64,000 nucleotides of DNA from Tenggerimyces flavus (GTDB taxonomy: Bacteria; Actinomycetota; Actinomycetes; Propionibacteriales; Actinopolymorphaceae): positions 4,030,001 through 4,094,000 of the forward strand of contig NZ_JAFBCM010000001.1 in the NCBI RefSeq assembly GCF_016907715.1, in the 5' to 3' direction. The stretch's first letter is position 1. The number at the start of each line of letters is the position of its first letter. Positions 1 to 8,437 of this stretch are shown here, in pieces. Under the pieces are notes generated by a model. It made no database searches, was not told the DNA's origin, and saw only the letters and a list, made by a program, of their open reading frames with translations. The translations under genes and the position numbers were made by a program.

Positions 1-1
1 G

Positions 2-205
2 ACAAAGTCGACTTTCGCCATGTCAGCAACGGAGTTCGCGGACTTCCACACCAAGCGGCAACGCGCGGCCTTCGAGCAGCTCACCTCGCACACCGAGCAG
101 CTCCTCGCGCCGACGAGCGGACATCTGGTCCAGCACGACCAGCCCGAGCTGATCGTCGGCGCGGTTGAACGACTCGTGGAGCTGGCGCGAACTCCACCCG
201 CCTGA
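2..205 (+). CDS. alpha/beta hydrolase, C-terminal fragment
   Basis: The gene enters from the left edge, so only about 67 C-terminal residues are visible, ending at TGA 203-205. The tail contains SGHLVQHDQPELIVGAV followed by a helix. This is the usual end of alpha/beta-hydrolase-fold enzymes, in which the His of the S-G-H motif completes the Ser-Asp-His triad and the following helix closes the fold. The nucleophile elbow and cap lie outside the window, so substrate class cannot be judged. The next gene on the same strand begins 61 bp downstream and encodes an unrelated secreted ribonuclease. Confidence 0.65.
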   Translation, partial: TKSTFAMSATEFADFHTKRQRAAFEQLTSHTEQLLAPTSGHLVQHDQPELIVGAVERLVELARTPPA

Positions 206-266
206 CAGGAGAACCCGCCGGACAGAAGGTCGCGAAAAGGACGCCGAGCGCTCTACCGTGGCAAAC

Positions 267-692
267 ATGGACCACGACCCAAACGAGCACCATCGTCGCC
301 AAGTTGGTCGGCCGCGAGTACTCCTGGGCATCGCGCTGGCCATCCTGCTCTCCGTCTTCCTGGGCGGAGCCCCCGCCAACGCGGCAACGATCGCGCCGGC
401 AGCACTGCCGGACTGCGCGCTCGAGTCGTTGCCGCCCGAAGCCGCCGAGACCGTCGACCTGATCTACGACGGCGGCCCGTTCCCGTACCGCCAGGACGGG
501 ACGGTCTTCCAGAATCGCGAACGCCTGTTGCCGATCGAGTCGACGGGCTACTACCGCGAGTACACCGTTCCCACGCCCGGATCCGACACGCGCGGGGCTC
601 GCCGGCTCGTTGGCGGCGGGTTCGAGCCGACCGAGCCGGAAGACCTCTACTACACCCGCGACCACTATGCGTCGTTCTGTCACGTGGTCTGA
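267..692 (+). CDS. secreted guanyl-specific ribonuclease (RNase Sa/barnase type)
   Basis: Predicted extracellular endoribonuclease of 141 residues. A basic N-terminus, a hydrophobic stretch (residues about 18-34) and an ANAA cleavage region give a Sec signal peptide. The mature part follows the RNase Sa pattern: GPFPYRQDG, VFQNRE, YYREYTVPTPG (catalytic Glu98), TRGARR (substrate-binding Arg) and RDHYASF (catalytic His133). Cys50 and Cys138 are placed like the single disulfide of RNase Sa. The ATG at 267 was chosen because it puts the signal peptide at the N-terminus; longer in-frame starts add a charged extension. No barstar-like inhibitor gene is adjacent, as expected for a secreted enzyme. 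The 3' end overlaps the convergent lysR-type gene by 13 bp. Confidence 0.9.
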   Translation: MDHDPNEHHRRQVGRPRVLLGIALAILLSVFLGGAPANAATIAPAALPDCALESLPPEAAETVDLIYDGGPFPYRQDGTVFQNRERLLPIESTGYYREYTVPTPGSDTRGARRLVGGGFEPTEPEDLYYTRDHYASFCHVV

Positions 693-1522
693 GGAACCGC
701 CGCGACCATCGCCCCGACGAGCCGCGCCACCCGCGGGTCGTCGGGGCGGCGGTGGATCGCGTAGTACGGAACGTCCGGCAGGTCGACGATCGGGAGCTGG
801 ACGTGCTTGGTACGGACGCAGCCGTTCACGACCGCGGCGCCGACGCCGAGCCCGACGAAGTGCAGCAGCAACGGCCACCCCTCCGCCTCCACCGCGACCC
901 GCCAGTCGACGCCGTGCAGCCATCGTTCGAGCAGTACGCGCAACGGGCGAGGCGCCGGCGGAACGATCAGCTCCAGCCCGTCGAGATCGCGCACCCGCAG
1001 TCGCCGCCGGCGCGCGAGCCGATGGTCCGCGCGTACGACCAGCGTCTGCGGGTACGCGGCGAGCAGCACGCACTCGAGATCGGTGGGGACCGCGTCCAGC
1101 ACCGCGACGCCGACGTGCGCACGCCCGTCGCGTACCCGGGCGAGCGTCTCCGGCCGGGAGGCGGTGACGAGTCGCAGGTCCTGCCGTTCGGCGGCGATCA
1201 CGTCGCCGAGCAGGTAGAGGTAGGCGCCCTGCCCGGCAGCGAGCACGAGTGGCTCGGCTGCATGGGTGCCGGTGAGCTCGCCGAGGAACTCGGTCAACTG
1301 ACGTTCGCGGTCGCGGGCGAATCGCGCCAACCGTTCGCCGTCCGCTGTGAGGACGAGGTGGTTGCCGGTACGCAGATACAGCGGCCGACCAACCGCCTCC
1401 GCCAGCTTGCGCACCTTGACATGCAACGCCGGTTGGGAAATGTGCAGCTCCTCCGCCGCGCGCGTGAAGTTGAGGTGATCCGCGAACACCCGGAACGCGG
1501 ACAGCGACTCGACCGGGAACAT
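680..1522 (-). CDS. LysR-family transcriptional regulator
   Basis: A 280-residue regulator with an N-terminal winged helix-turn-helix (residues 1-60; the segment NFTRAAEELHISQPALHVKV is the recognition region) and a C-terminal periplasmic-binding-protein-like effector domain. It is slightly short for the family (about 300). Its ATG at 1522 faces the HAD-like gene that starts at 1586, so the 63-bp divergent gap is the natural place for its operator and it may regulate that gene. Its 3' end overlaps the secreted ribonuclease gene by 13 bp. The effector cannot be predicted. Confidence 0.9.
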   Translation of the reverse strand: MFPVESLSAFRVFADHLNFTRAAEELHISQPALHVKVRKLAEAVGRPLYLRTGNHLVLTADGERLARFARDRERQLTEFLGELTGTHAAEPLVLAAGQGAYLYLLGDVIAAERQDLRLVTASRPETLARVRDGRAHVGVAVLDAVPTDLECVLLAAYPQTLVVRADHRLARRRRLRVRDLDGLELIVPPAPRPLRVLLERWLHGVDWRVAVEAEGWPLLLHFVGLGVGAAVVNGCVRTKHVQLPIVDLPDVPYYAIHRRPDDPRVARLVGAMVAAVPQTT

Positions 1523-1530
1523 AACCCCAG

Positions 1531-1556
1531 ACTATAGGTCCGAGATATCGAATAGT
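1531..1556. promoter_or_regulatory. possible LysR operator in divergent promoter
   Basis: The short gap between the lysR-type gene and the HAD-like gene contains an inverted repeat ACTAT (1531-1535) and ATAGT (1552-1556) separated by 16 bases, in an AT-rich patch unlike the surrounding sequence. The position suits autoregulation. The match is short, so this is a suggestion only. Confidence 0.3.
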
Positions 1557-1585
1557 TCCGTACGAGAGGCAACGCACTGATCCTG

Positions 1586-2101
1586 GTGGACATGAACGAG
1601 CAAAGACTGGGGGTCGACTTCGGCCGAGTCATCAACGATGGTGCGTCGCATCCCGGCGGCGACGACACCGTGTTCCTGTCCGGCGGGCATGCCGAAGCGA
1701 TGCGTACGCCGGAGGTGCCGGGTGCGATGGAGGTCCTCACCGACCTCGTCGAGCGGTTCGACGGCAAGGTGTGGATCGTCTCGAAGTGCGGCGATCGCAT
1801 CCAGCGCCGCACGCTGGACTGGCTGGACCATCACCACCTCTACGAGACCACGGGAGTTCCGCGCGGCAACGTACGATTCTGCCGGCAACGGCCCGAGAAA
1901 GCCTTGCACTGCAGGGAACTCGGCATCACGTACTTCATCGACGACCGCGTCGACGTCCTCTCCCACCTGCGCGGCCTGGTGCCGAACCTCTACTTGTTCG
2001 GCCCACAACGCAGGCCCATCCCCGGCTGGGTCACCCACGTACCGACGTGGGCCGCGGTCAGTCGGGAACTCCTAGAAACTCGGCGGGAACGGACTGCGTG
2101 A
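1586..2101 (+). CDS. HAD-like hydrolase with altered motif I
   Basis: A 171-residue protein starting at GTG 1586 (ATG 1592 is also possible). It resembles small HAD phosphatases. Motif I is VDFGRVI near the N-terminus, a Lys lies in RPEKALHC, and the metal-binding acidic pair is in TYFIDDRVDVL. In classical HAD phosphatases motif I is DxD; here the second Asp, which acts as general acid/base, is a Gly. The protein may therefore be a slow phosphatase, a phosphomutase-like or dehalogenase-like variant, or a binding protein. It ends with a 44-bp antisense overlap with kptA and is divergent from the LysR-type gene. Confidence 0.65.
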   Translation: MDMNEQRLGVDFGRVINDGASHPGGDDTVFLSGGHAEAMRTPEVPGAMEVLTDLVERFDGKVWIVSKCGDRIQRRTLDWLDHHHLYETTGVPRGNVRFCRQRPEKALHCRELGITYFIDDRVDVLSHLRGLVPNLYLFGPQRRPIPGWVTHVPTWAAVSRELLETRRERTA

Positions 2102-2609
2102 GCCAGACGCCGTTCGTACTAAGGCGAAACTCGTGCCCGGTTCCGTGCATGTCGCCGGCGCGAACGACGAGAACGACCGGCTTGCCGCGGCGCGCGCCGA
2201 CGCGGCGGGCCGTCTCCTCGTCGGGGGAGAGGTGAACGTCGTGCCGCCGCATCGGTCGCAGCCCCTCCCGCCGGATCTGCGGCAGGAACCGCGCGACCGT
2301 CCCGTGGTAGAGCAGTGCGGGCGGTTCGACGGCGGGTAGCCCGAGATCGACCGAGACGGAATGGCCCTGGCTCGCGCGGATCCGGTCGCCGTCGAGGACG
2401 AAGCGCTGCTTGTCGTTCGTCGCGACCACCTGCTCGAGCTCGGCGCGCGTCATCGGCATACCGGCGCGCTTGCACGCCGCGAGCAGCTCGCGTACGCCGA
2501 CCCAGCCGCCGCTGTCGAGCGTGAGGCCGATGGCCGCCGGATCGTGCCGCAGGTACTTCGCGAGGAACTTCGACGCACGGACCACGTTCACGACAACGGA
2601 GTCTCGCAT
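2058..2609 (-). CDS. kptA: RNA 2'-phosphotransferase (Tpt1/KptA family)
   Basis: A 183-residue KptA/Tpt1 enzyme. The family transfers an internal RNA 2'-phosphate to NAD+, giving ADP-ribose 1'',2''-cyclic phosphate and nicotinamide. All signature segments are present: KYLRHDP (Arg21-His22), RASQGHS (His83), LYHGT (His102) and RRHDVHLS (His126), followed by the NAD-binding C-terminal lobe. In yeast the enzyme finishes tRNA splicing; the bacterial substrate is not settled. The length is normal. The start at ATG 2609 gives a standard N-terminus. The gene is convergent with the HAD-like gene and overlaps it by 44 bp. Confidence 0.93.
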   Translation of the reverse strand: MRDSVVVNVVRASKFLAKYLRHDPAAIGLTLDSGGWVGVRELLAACKRAGMPMTRAELEQVVATNDKQRFVLDGDRIRASQGHSVSVDLGLPAVEPPALLYHGTVARFLPQIRREGLRPMRRHDVHLSPDEETARRVGARRGKPVVLVVRAGDMHGTGHEFRLSTNGVWLTQSVPAEFLGVPD

Positions 2610-2962
2610 TCACTGCTTGACTTCAAGAAATCGCTCTATCGCGATCGGAGCGTGGCCGGATGCGGACGGGTCTTGATACTCAACAGGGACAGGGATTCCC
2701 GCGTCGAACGGATTCGACGCGGCATGATTCACCGCACGTTCGTCCGCCGAGCATCCTGAACGGCGTTGCGTTCAGGGCCTGACCTGGCGAAGGCGGGCAA
2801 ACGCCGCCAGTGACGGCGGTTCGCGGAGTACGCCTCATACGGGCCGGAATCAGGGCGAGAGCGGGCTTCTTGACAGCCGAGACAGCCAAAGCCGGATTGA
2901 CCAAATGTGCAGCTAACGTGTGCCGCTCACTCATCAATGTGCAGCATCACGGGGAGGGTCAC
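2610..2962. other. intergenic region upstream of kptA and the flavin oxidase
   Basis: These 353 bp separate the starts of two divergent genes, so both promoters should lie here. A near-palindrome CTTGACTTCAAG occurs at 2616-2627, close to the kptA start. A GGGGAGGG ribosome-binding site at 2951-2958 precedes the oxidase ATG at 2963. I find no convincing coding sequence on either strand and no complete -35/-10 pair. Confidence 0.5.
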
Positions 2963-4636
2963 ATGACTGAGCTGTCTCGACGAGGGCTGTTGACGGGGGC
3001 GGCAGCGGCCGCCGCCGCGGTGGGAGGGACCGCCCTGGCGGCGAGTCCGGCCACCGCTACCACCACCGGCGCCGAGAGCGTCGCGCCGTGCTCGACCACG
3101 CTCGGCCCGGTGACGATCGTTCCGACGGACGCGCGGTATCCCGACGTCGTTCGCGGCACCAACCAGCGGTTCGTCGGCCGTCCGGAGCAGGTGCGGCTGG
3201 TCGCGACGACCGAGCAGGTCGTCAACGCCGTTCAGCAAGCTGTCCAAGCAGGCAAGCGGATCCAGGTCCGCAGCGGCGGCCACTGCTATGAGGACTTCGT
3301 CTACAACAGCGCCATCCAGGTCGTCATCGACCTGTCGGTGATGAACGCGACCTACTACGACCCCGACCACAACGCGATCGCGGTCGAGGCCGGCGCGGAG
3401 CTCCGTACGGTCTACGAGACGCTCTACAAGACCTGGGGCGTCACGCTGCCTGGCGGATCCTGCTACGCGGTCGCCGGCGGCGGGCACTTCACCGGCGGCG
3501 GGTACGGGCTGCTGTCCAGGTTGCTCGGCCTCACCGTCGACTACCTCCACGCGGTCGAGGTCGTCACGGTCGACGCGAACGGTACGGCGCAGCGCATCGT
3601 GGCGACGCGCGAGACGTTCGACACCCATCGCGAGCTGTGGTGGGCGCACACCGGTGGCGGTGGCGGCAGCCTCGGTGTCGTGACCAGGTTCTGGTTCCGC
3701 GACCCGAAGGTGCCGAAGGGCTCGCCGCCGGAGAAGGTGCTGCCGAAGGCGCCGCCGAACGTGATCGTGCACGCGACGTCGTGGCTGTGGGACGACCTCG
3801 GCGAGGCAGGCTTCACGCGCCTGCTGAAGAACTGGGGTACGTGGCACGAGGCGAACAGCGGGGCGAGCTCGCCGTACAAGGGTCTGTTCGGTTTGCTCAA
3901 GCTGTTCAAGCGAAACGACGCGAACTCGCGCATCGCGCTCACCACGCAGATGGACGCGACGCGTTCGGACGCGGCACAGCTGCTCGACGACTACCTGACC
4001 GCTGTCAACGCCGGCTTGCCAGCACAAATGGTGCCGCAGGCTGGGCCGATGGGGGAGCATCGCGCGCTGCCCCAGTTCGCGATTCCGACGCCGATGCCCT
4101 GGTTCCTCGCGACGGACTGGCTGTCCGGCGCGAATCCCAATCTGCGCTTCAAGAACAAGTCCTCCTACCATCGGAGGGGGTACAGCGACTCACAGATCGC
4201 CGGTCTGTACCGGCAGTTGACCCGAACGGACTACGTCAACGGCGACATGCTGGTCCAGGTGGACTCGTACGGCGGGCAGATCAATGCGGTCGCGGCCGAC
4301 GCGACCGCGCGTCCGCAGCGCGACTCGATCCTCAAGTCGCAGTTCCAGGTCTATTGGGCGCCGGACCAGGCCGACGCGACGCACCTGCAGTTCATTCGCG
4401 AGTTCTACCAGGACGTCTTCCGCGACACCGGCGGCGTGCCCGTACCGAACGCTGTGACGGACGGTGCGTACGTCAACTACCCGGACGTCGACCTGAACAG
4501 CAGCCAGTGGAACACGTCCGGCGTGCGCTGGTCGACGCTGTACTGGAAGGGCAACTACGCGCGGTTGCAGCAGGTGAAGAAGAAGTACGACCCGCGCAAC
4601 GTCTTCCGCCACACGCAGTCGATAGAGTTGGTTTAG
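2963..4636 (+). CDS. Tat-exported FAD-linked oxidase, BBE family, bicovalent flavin
   Basis: A 557-residue berberine-bridge-enzyme-like oxidase. It begins with a twin-arginine signal (LSRRGLLTGAAAAAAA), so it is probably exported folded with flavin attached. The PP-loop FAD domain contains RSGGHCYED (His107, the histidyl-flavin site) and LPGGSCYAVAGGGHFTGGGYG is represented by Cys167 (the cysteinyl-flavin site) followed by a Gly-rich loop, so FAD is predicted to be doubly attached. This is typical of carbohydrate and alkaloid oxidases. The C-terminus carries the BBE segment ending KKYDPRNVFRHTQS. The ATG at 2963 was chosen for its strong Shine-Dalgarno site and for the signal peptide. The lactonase gene follows after two bases, which suggests translational coupling and a shared pathway. 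Confidence 0.9.
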   Translation: MTELSRRGLLTGAAAAAAAVGGTALAASPATATTTGAESVAPCSTTLGPVTIVPTDARYPDVVRGTNQRFVGRPEQVRLVATTEQVVNAVQQAVQAGKRIQVRSGGHCYEDFVYNSAIQVVIDLSVMNATYYDPDHNAIAVEAGAELRTVYETLYKTWGVTLPGGSCYAVAGGGHFTGGGYGLLSRLLGLTVDYLHAVEVVTVDANGTAQRIVATRETFDTHRELWWAHTGGGGGSLGVVTRFWFRDPKVPKGSPPEKVLPKAPPNVIVHATSWLWDDLGEAGFTRLLKNWGTWHEANSGASSPYKGLFGLLKLFKRNDANSRIALTTQMDATRSDAAQLLDDYLTAVNAGLPAQMVPQAGPMGEHRALPQFAIPTPMPWFLATDWLSGANPNLRFKNKSSYHRRGYSDSQIAGLYRQLTRTDYVNGDMLVQVDSYGGQINAVAADATARPQRDSILKSQFQVYWAPDQADATHLQFIREFYQDVFRDTGGVPVPNAVTDGAYVNYPDVDLNSSQWNTSGVRWSTLYWKGNYARLQQVKKKYDPRNVFRHTQSIELV

Positions 4637-4638
4637 TG

Positions 4639-5745
4639 ATGAGACGTCGCGAATTCCTCGGCATCGCCGGTTCCGCGGCGGGAGCGATGCTGTTCCCCAC
4701 CGAGGCTGCCGGTTCGCCCAGGCGGGTCTATCTGTCCAGCTACACCTCGGGCGGTGGTCCGGGCATCGGGTACGGGACCGTCGACGGCACCACCGGCAAG
4801 CTGAAGTTGACAGGCACGGCAGACGGTGGCGTGGACCCTTCGTTCCTCGCTCTCGCGCCGGGTCGACGAGCCTTGTACGCGAACAACGAGCTGGTCCCAG
4901 ACGGGCTCGTCACCGCGCTCACTGTCGACGGGTCCGGCCGGCCTTCGCAGCTGAACCAGGAGCCGGCCGGGCAGGGTCCGGTGCACGTCCACGTCCATCC
5001 AAGCGGGCGGTTCCTGCTGTCGGCCTTGTACACGACCGGGCAGGTCGTCGTGCACTCGATCGGCGCGGATCGTCGGGTCGGGCCGGTGGTCGACTCCGTA
5101 CAGCATCCGACGGATCCCGAGCTGGGTAAGCCGATCGTGCATCAGGTGGTCTCAGATCCCAGCGGTGGTTGGGTTCTGGCGTGTGACCTCGGGCTCGACT
5201 CGGTGTTCGCATACCAGGTCGACCTGCACACGGGCCGCCTCGGCTCGCAGCGTCGGACCCAGCTGGCCGCTGGTGCGGGGCCGCGGCATCTGGCGTTCGC
5301 GCCGACCGGGTCGTTCGCGTACGTGGCGAACGAGCAGGACTCGACGATCACGACCTGCCGGTGGGACGCGTCGGGCGGCGTGCTGACGCCGATCCAGACG
5401 ATCAGCACGTTGCTCGACGAGCCGCCGACCCGCAACTATCCGGCGGCGGTGGTCGTCTCGCCGGATGGGCGCTTCGTGTACCTGTCCAACCGCGGCGACA
5501 ACAGCATCGCGGTGTTCGCGGTGCTCGCGACCGGGCAGCTGGAGCTGGTGGCGACGCCGTCGTGCGGTGGGGTGTGGCCGCGCAGCATCGCGCTGGACCC
5601 GTCCGGGCGGTGGCTGTACGTCGGGAACCAGCAGTCCGAGTCCGACCAGGTCGTGTGGTTCCCACGGGACGTCTCGACCGGTCTGCTCGGCGCCCAGGTG
5701 GGGTCGCTCGACTTCACCGCGGTGTCCTGCATCCTGTTCGCCTGA
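4639..5745 (+). CDS. Tat-exported beta-propeller lactonase (YbhE-type)
   Basis: A 368-residue protein with a twin-arginine leader (MRRREFLGIAGSAAGA) followed by a seven-bladed propeller of the 6-phosphogluconolactonase type. Propeller repeats of the form HPSGRFLLSALY, APTGSFAYVANEQ, SPDGRFVYLSNRGDNSI and DPSGRWLYVGNQQ are evident. The family opens lactone rings. Export makes cytosolic 6-phosphogluconolactone an unlikely substrate; hydrolysis of the lactone produced by the upstream flavin oxidase is more plausible. The start overlaps the upstream stop region (TAGTGATG), with GTG 4636 and ATG 4639 both in frame. The two genes probably form one operon. Confidence 0.88.
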   Translation: MRRREFLGIAGSAAGAMLFPTEAAGSPRRVYLSSYTSGGGPGIGYGTVDGTTGKLKLTGTADGGVDPSFLALAPGRRALYANNELVPDGLVTALTVDGSGRPSQLNQEPAGQGPVHVHVHPSGRFLLSALYTTGQVVVHSIGADRRVGPVVDSVQHPTDPELGKPIVHQVVSDPSGGWVLACDLGLDSVFAYQVDLHTGRLGSQRRTQLAAGAGPRHLAFAPTGSFAYVANEQDSTITTCRWDASGGVLTPIQTISTLLDEPPTRNYPAAVVVSPDGRFVYLSNRGDNSIAVFAVLATGQLELVATPSCGGVWPRSIALDPSGRWLYVGNQQSESDQVVWFPRDVSTGLLGAQVGSLDFTAVSCILFA

Positions 5746-5949
5746 CGGATCAAGAGGTGGCGAGGTCGCGGGGTGCCTACTCCGCCACGGGCCAGGTCCG
5801 TCGCGCGAGCTTCCGCGCGCAGCCCGGACTCGCCCGGTTCGCGGATCCGTACGTAGACCGTCGCTCCGCCGGCGAGCCCGACACAGTGGACCTCGTCATC
5901 GCCGCCATTCACCCACGTTCACGCTGGCGGTGCGAGGCAATGGCACGAT

Positions 5950-6831
5950 GTGCGCGTGCCACGTTCATTGGATGAGCTCGTCGACCTGCTGGACCTCGAG
6001 ACGATCGAGGACAACCTGTTCCGCGGGCGGCAGCCGGAGACCGCGCTGCAGCGGGTGTTCGGAGGGCAGGTCGCCGGCCAGGCGTTGATGGCGGCCAGCC
6101 GGACGATCGACCCCGAGCGGATCGTGCACTCGCTGCACGCGTACTTCCTGCGCCCCGGCGACACGCGGGTGCCGATCGTCTACGACGTCGAGCGGCTGCG
6201 GGACGGCGGGTCGTTCAGTACGCGGCGCGTCGTGGCGCGGCAGCACGGGCAGACGATCTTCTTCATGTCGGCGTCGTTCCACACGCCCGAGCCGGGGTTC
6301 GACCACCAGGACGCGGCGCCGGAGGACGTGCCGAAGCCGGAGGACTGCCCGACGCTCGCCGAGGTGATGGAACGCGCCACCGGGCGTTCGAGCGACGCGT
6401 GGGCGGCGGAGTGGGCGGCGCTCGACGTTCGGTACGTCGGCGACTCGCTGCGCGGCGACGAGTCGCTGCGCGATCCGGCCCACCCGGCGCGGGCGCGGGT
6501 GTGGATCCGGGCGGCGGGGGAGCTGTCCGACGAGACCGCGCAGCACAGCTGCGTACTCGCGTACGCCAGCGACCTCACGTTGCTCGGCGCGACTTTGGTG
6601 CCGCACCGTACGCATATCGGTGCGGGTGACGTGCAGACCGCGTCGCTCGACCACGCCATGTGGTTCCATCGGCCCTTCCGCGCCGACCGGTGGCTGCTGT
6701 ACGACCAGGTCTCGCCGTCGGCTTCGGACGCGCGCGGGCTCGCGACCGGCAACCTGTTCGACCTCGACGGCCGCCTCGTCGCTTCCGTCGTGCAGGAAGG
6801 GCTGATCCGGCAGCTGCGACCAAAGTCGTGA
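5950..6831 (+). CDS. tesB: acyl-CoA thioesterase II
   Basis: A 293-residue TesB-type thioesterase that hydrolyses acyl-CoA to free fatty acid and CoA in the cytosol. It has two hot-dog domains in tandem. The N-terminal half carries RVFGGQVAGQALMAASRTI and SLHAYFLRPGD; the C-terminal half carries HAMWFHRPFRADRWLLYDQ and the terminal GRLVASVVQEGLIR, all typical of TesB. The length matches the family. The start is GTG 5950 or GTG 5956; an overlapping ATG at 5948 is out of frame. The 204 bp upstream hold no clear gene, and the DUF418 gene follows 57 bp downstream. Confidence 0.93.
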   Translation: MRVPRSLDELVDLLDLETIEDNLFRGRQPETALQRVFGGQVAGQALMAASRTIDPERIVHSLHAYFLRPGDTRVPIVYDVERLRDGGSFSTRRVVARQHGQTIFFMSASFHTPEPGFDHQDAAPEDVPKPEDCPTLAEVMERATGRSSDAWAAEWAALDVRYVGDSLRGDESLRDPAHPARARVWIRAAGELSDETAQHSCVLAYASDLTLLGATLVPHRTHIGAGDVQTASLDHAMWFHRPFRADRWLLYDQVSPSASDARGLATGNLFDLDGRLVASVVQEGLIRQLRPKS

Positions 6832-6888
6832 CTGACCGAGACCTTCGATGAATCGCCCGTGACCTTCGTTCGGGCTTGACTCGACGGT

Positions 6889-8052
6889 ATGACTGCCGTG
6901 ACCGCTCCCGCGCCCGGACCGACCAGGTTGGGCGAACGGGTGCTCGCGCCCGACCTCGCTCGCGGGTTCATGCTGCTGTGCATCGCGCTCGCGAACTCCC
7001 ACTACTTCCTGCAGGGCGGGCCGACTTTAGGAGGGTTCCCGCGCGGGTTGACGGGGGTCGACGGGGTGGTGGCGGGGGTCCTTTCGTCGGCGGTGGACGG
7101 TCGTTCGTACCCGATGTTCGCGACTTTGTTCGGGTACGGAGTCGCACACATCTACGCGCGCCAGCAGGCCGCGGGGCGGGAGTGGAAGCCGACGCGGAAG
7201 CTGCTCCGGCGCCGCAGCCTGTGGATGATCGCGATCGGCCTGCTGCACGGGCTGTTGCTGTACGTCGGCGACATCATCGCGGCCTACGGGATCCTCGCGT
7301 TCCTGCTGGTGCCGGTGCTGCGCTGGAAGGACCGGTGGGTGGCGGGCCTCGCGGCGCTGTTCTTCGTGGTGTTGGCGGTGCCGTACGGGGACAGCGGCTC
7401 GCTGGCGATCTCGTCGGCCGACAAGGTCGACACGACGATGGTGCCCGAGACGATCGTGTCGCAGCTCGTCGACCGCGCACTGGCGCTGCCGCTCGTCGTG
7501 CCGTGGGAGCCGGTCGCGCTCGCGTTCCCATTCCTGGTCGGCATCCTCGCGGCGCGGCATCGGGTGCTCGACGAACCCGCGCGGCATCTGACTTTGCTGC
7601 GCTGGATGGCGGTGGTCGGGATCGCCGTCGGGCTGCTGGGCGGGCTGCCGACGGGGCTGATGGTATCGGGGGTCATCGCGCAGCCGGCCGACGCGACGCT
7701 GAACCTGTTCGGCACGCTGCACGACAGCACCGGCTACTTCGGCGGCTTCGGCTACGCGGCCGCGATCGCCCTGCTGGCCGTACGCCTCAGCGCGCGGCGC
7801 GGTGTGGTGACGCAGGCGATCGCGGCCGTGGGCCAGCGGTCGATGACGTGCTACCTGAGCCAGTCGGTGGTGTGGACAGTGGTGTTCGCCGGGTACGCGC
7901 TCGACCTGAGCGGGACGTTGTCGGTGACCGCGGTGGCAGGCATCGCCCTCGCGACGTGGCTGGCCACCGTGGTGATCGCCGACCTCATGCGCCGCCGCGA
8001 CCGCCGCGGCCCGTTCGAAGTCCTGCTCCGCCGCCTGACGTACCAGCGCTGA
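6889..8052 (+). CDS. DUF418 (YeiB-like) integral membrane protein
   Basis: A 387-residue polytopic membrane protein. The N-terminus has the family hallmark LAPDLARGFMLLCIALANSH. A periplasmic-loop and re-entry segment (RSYPMFATLFGYGVAH) follows, and the C-terminal DUF418 core ends in GQRSMTCYLSQSVVW. About nine to ten hydrophobic helices are visible. The family is related to acyltransferase-3-like membrane proteins and is of uncertain function, often suggested to act in transport or envelope modification. A second DUF418 gene lies at 14.9 kb and is clearly divergent in sequence. The gene ends two bases from the convergent thiamine-binding gene. Confidence 0.85.
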   Translation: MTAVTAPAPGPTRLGERVLAPDLARGFMLLCIALANSHYFLQGGPTLGGFPRGLTGVDGVVAGVLSSAVDGRSYPMFATLFGYGVAHIYARQQAAGREWKPTRKLLRRRSLWMIAIGLLHGLLLYVGDIIAAYGILAFLLVPVLRWKDRWVAGLAALFFVVLAVPYGDSGSLAISSADKVDTTMVPETIVSQLVDRALALPLVVPWEPVALAFPFLVGILAARHRVLDEPARHLTLLRWMAVVGIAVGLLGGLPTGLMVSGVIAQPADATLNLFGTLHDSTGYFGGFGYAAAIALLAVRLSARRGVVTQAIAAVGQRSMTCYLSQSVVWTVVFAGYALDLSGTLSVTAVAGIALATWLATVVIADLMRRRDRRGPFEVLLRRLTYQR

Positions 8053-8054
8053 CC

Positions 8055-8354
8055 TCAGCCGCCGAGGATGCGCTCGACGCGTTCGACCTTCGCGGTGAGC
8101 TCGCCGGTGTGGCCGGGGCGGATGTCGGCCTTCAAGACCAACCCCACCCGCGGCGAGTGCGCGGCCACGGCGTCGACGGCGGCCTTCACGACCGCCATCA
8201 CTTCGTCCCACTCGCCCTCGATGTTGGTGAACATCGCGTTCGTCTCGTTCGGGAGGCCGGACTCGCGCACGATCCGTACGGCCTCCGCCACTGCTTCGCT
8301 GACGCCGCCGGTCGAGTCGCCGCCGGCCGGACTGATGCTGAATGCCACGATCAT
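8055..8354 (-). CDS. MTH1187/YkoF-type thiamine-binding protein (DUF77)
   Basis: A 99-residue ferredoxin-like-fold protein. It starts [11 protein letters not shown], contains the acidic-Asn segment [16 protein letters not shown] and ends [11 protein letters not shown], as in MTH1187-family proteins, which form oligomers and bind thiamine or related pyrimidines. The ATG at 8354 gives the canonical short N-terminus; upstream in-frame codons encode a low-complexity extension. It acts alone here, with no thiamine transport genes beside it. The convergent DUF418 gene ends two bases away. Confidence 0.82.
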   Translation of the reverse strand: MIVAFSISPAGGDSTGGVSEAVAEAVRIVRESGLPNETNAMFTNIEGEWDEVMAVVKAAVDAVAAHSPRVGLVLKADIRPGHTGELTAKVERVERILGG

Positions 8355-8437
8355 GAACCCCACCCTGCCGCCCTCTAACGCTCGGAGCCAATTGCGCCTA
8401 CGGTGGGACCCGCGCGGGGTCGGCGCGAGGAGGGGAT

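Noticed and set aside
5436-5912. Minus-strand open frame of 158 codons after the lactonase gene
   Set aside because: Its first 55 codons look protein-like, but the rest is antisense to the well-supported lactonase and no family resemblance is visible.
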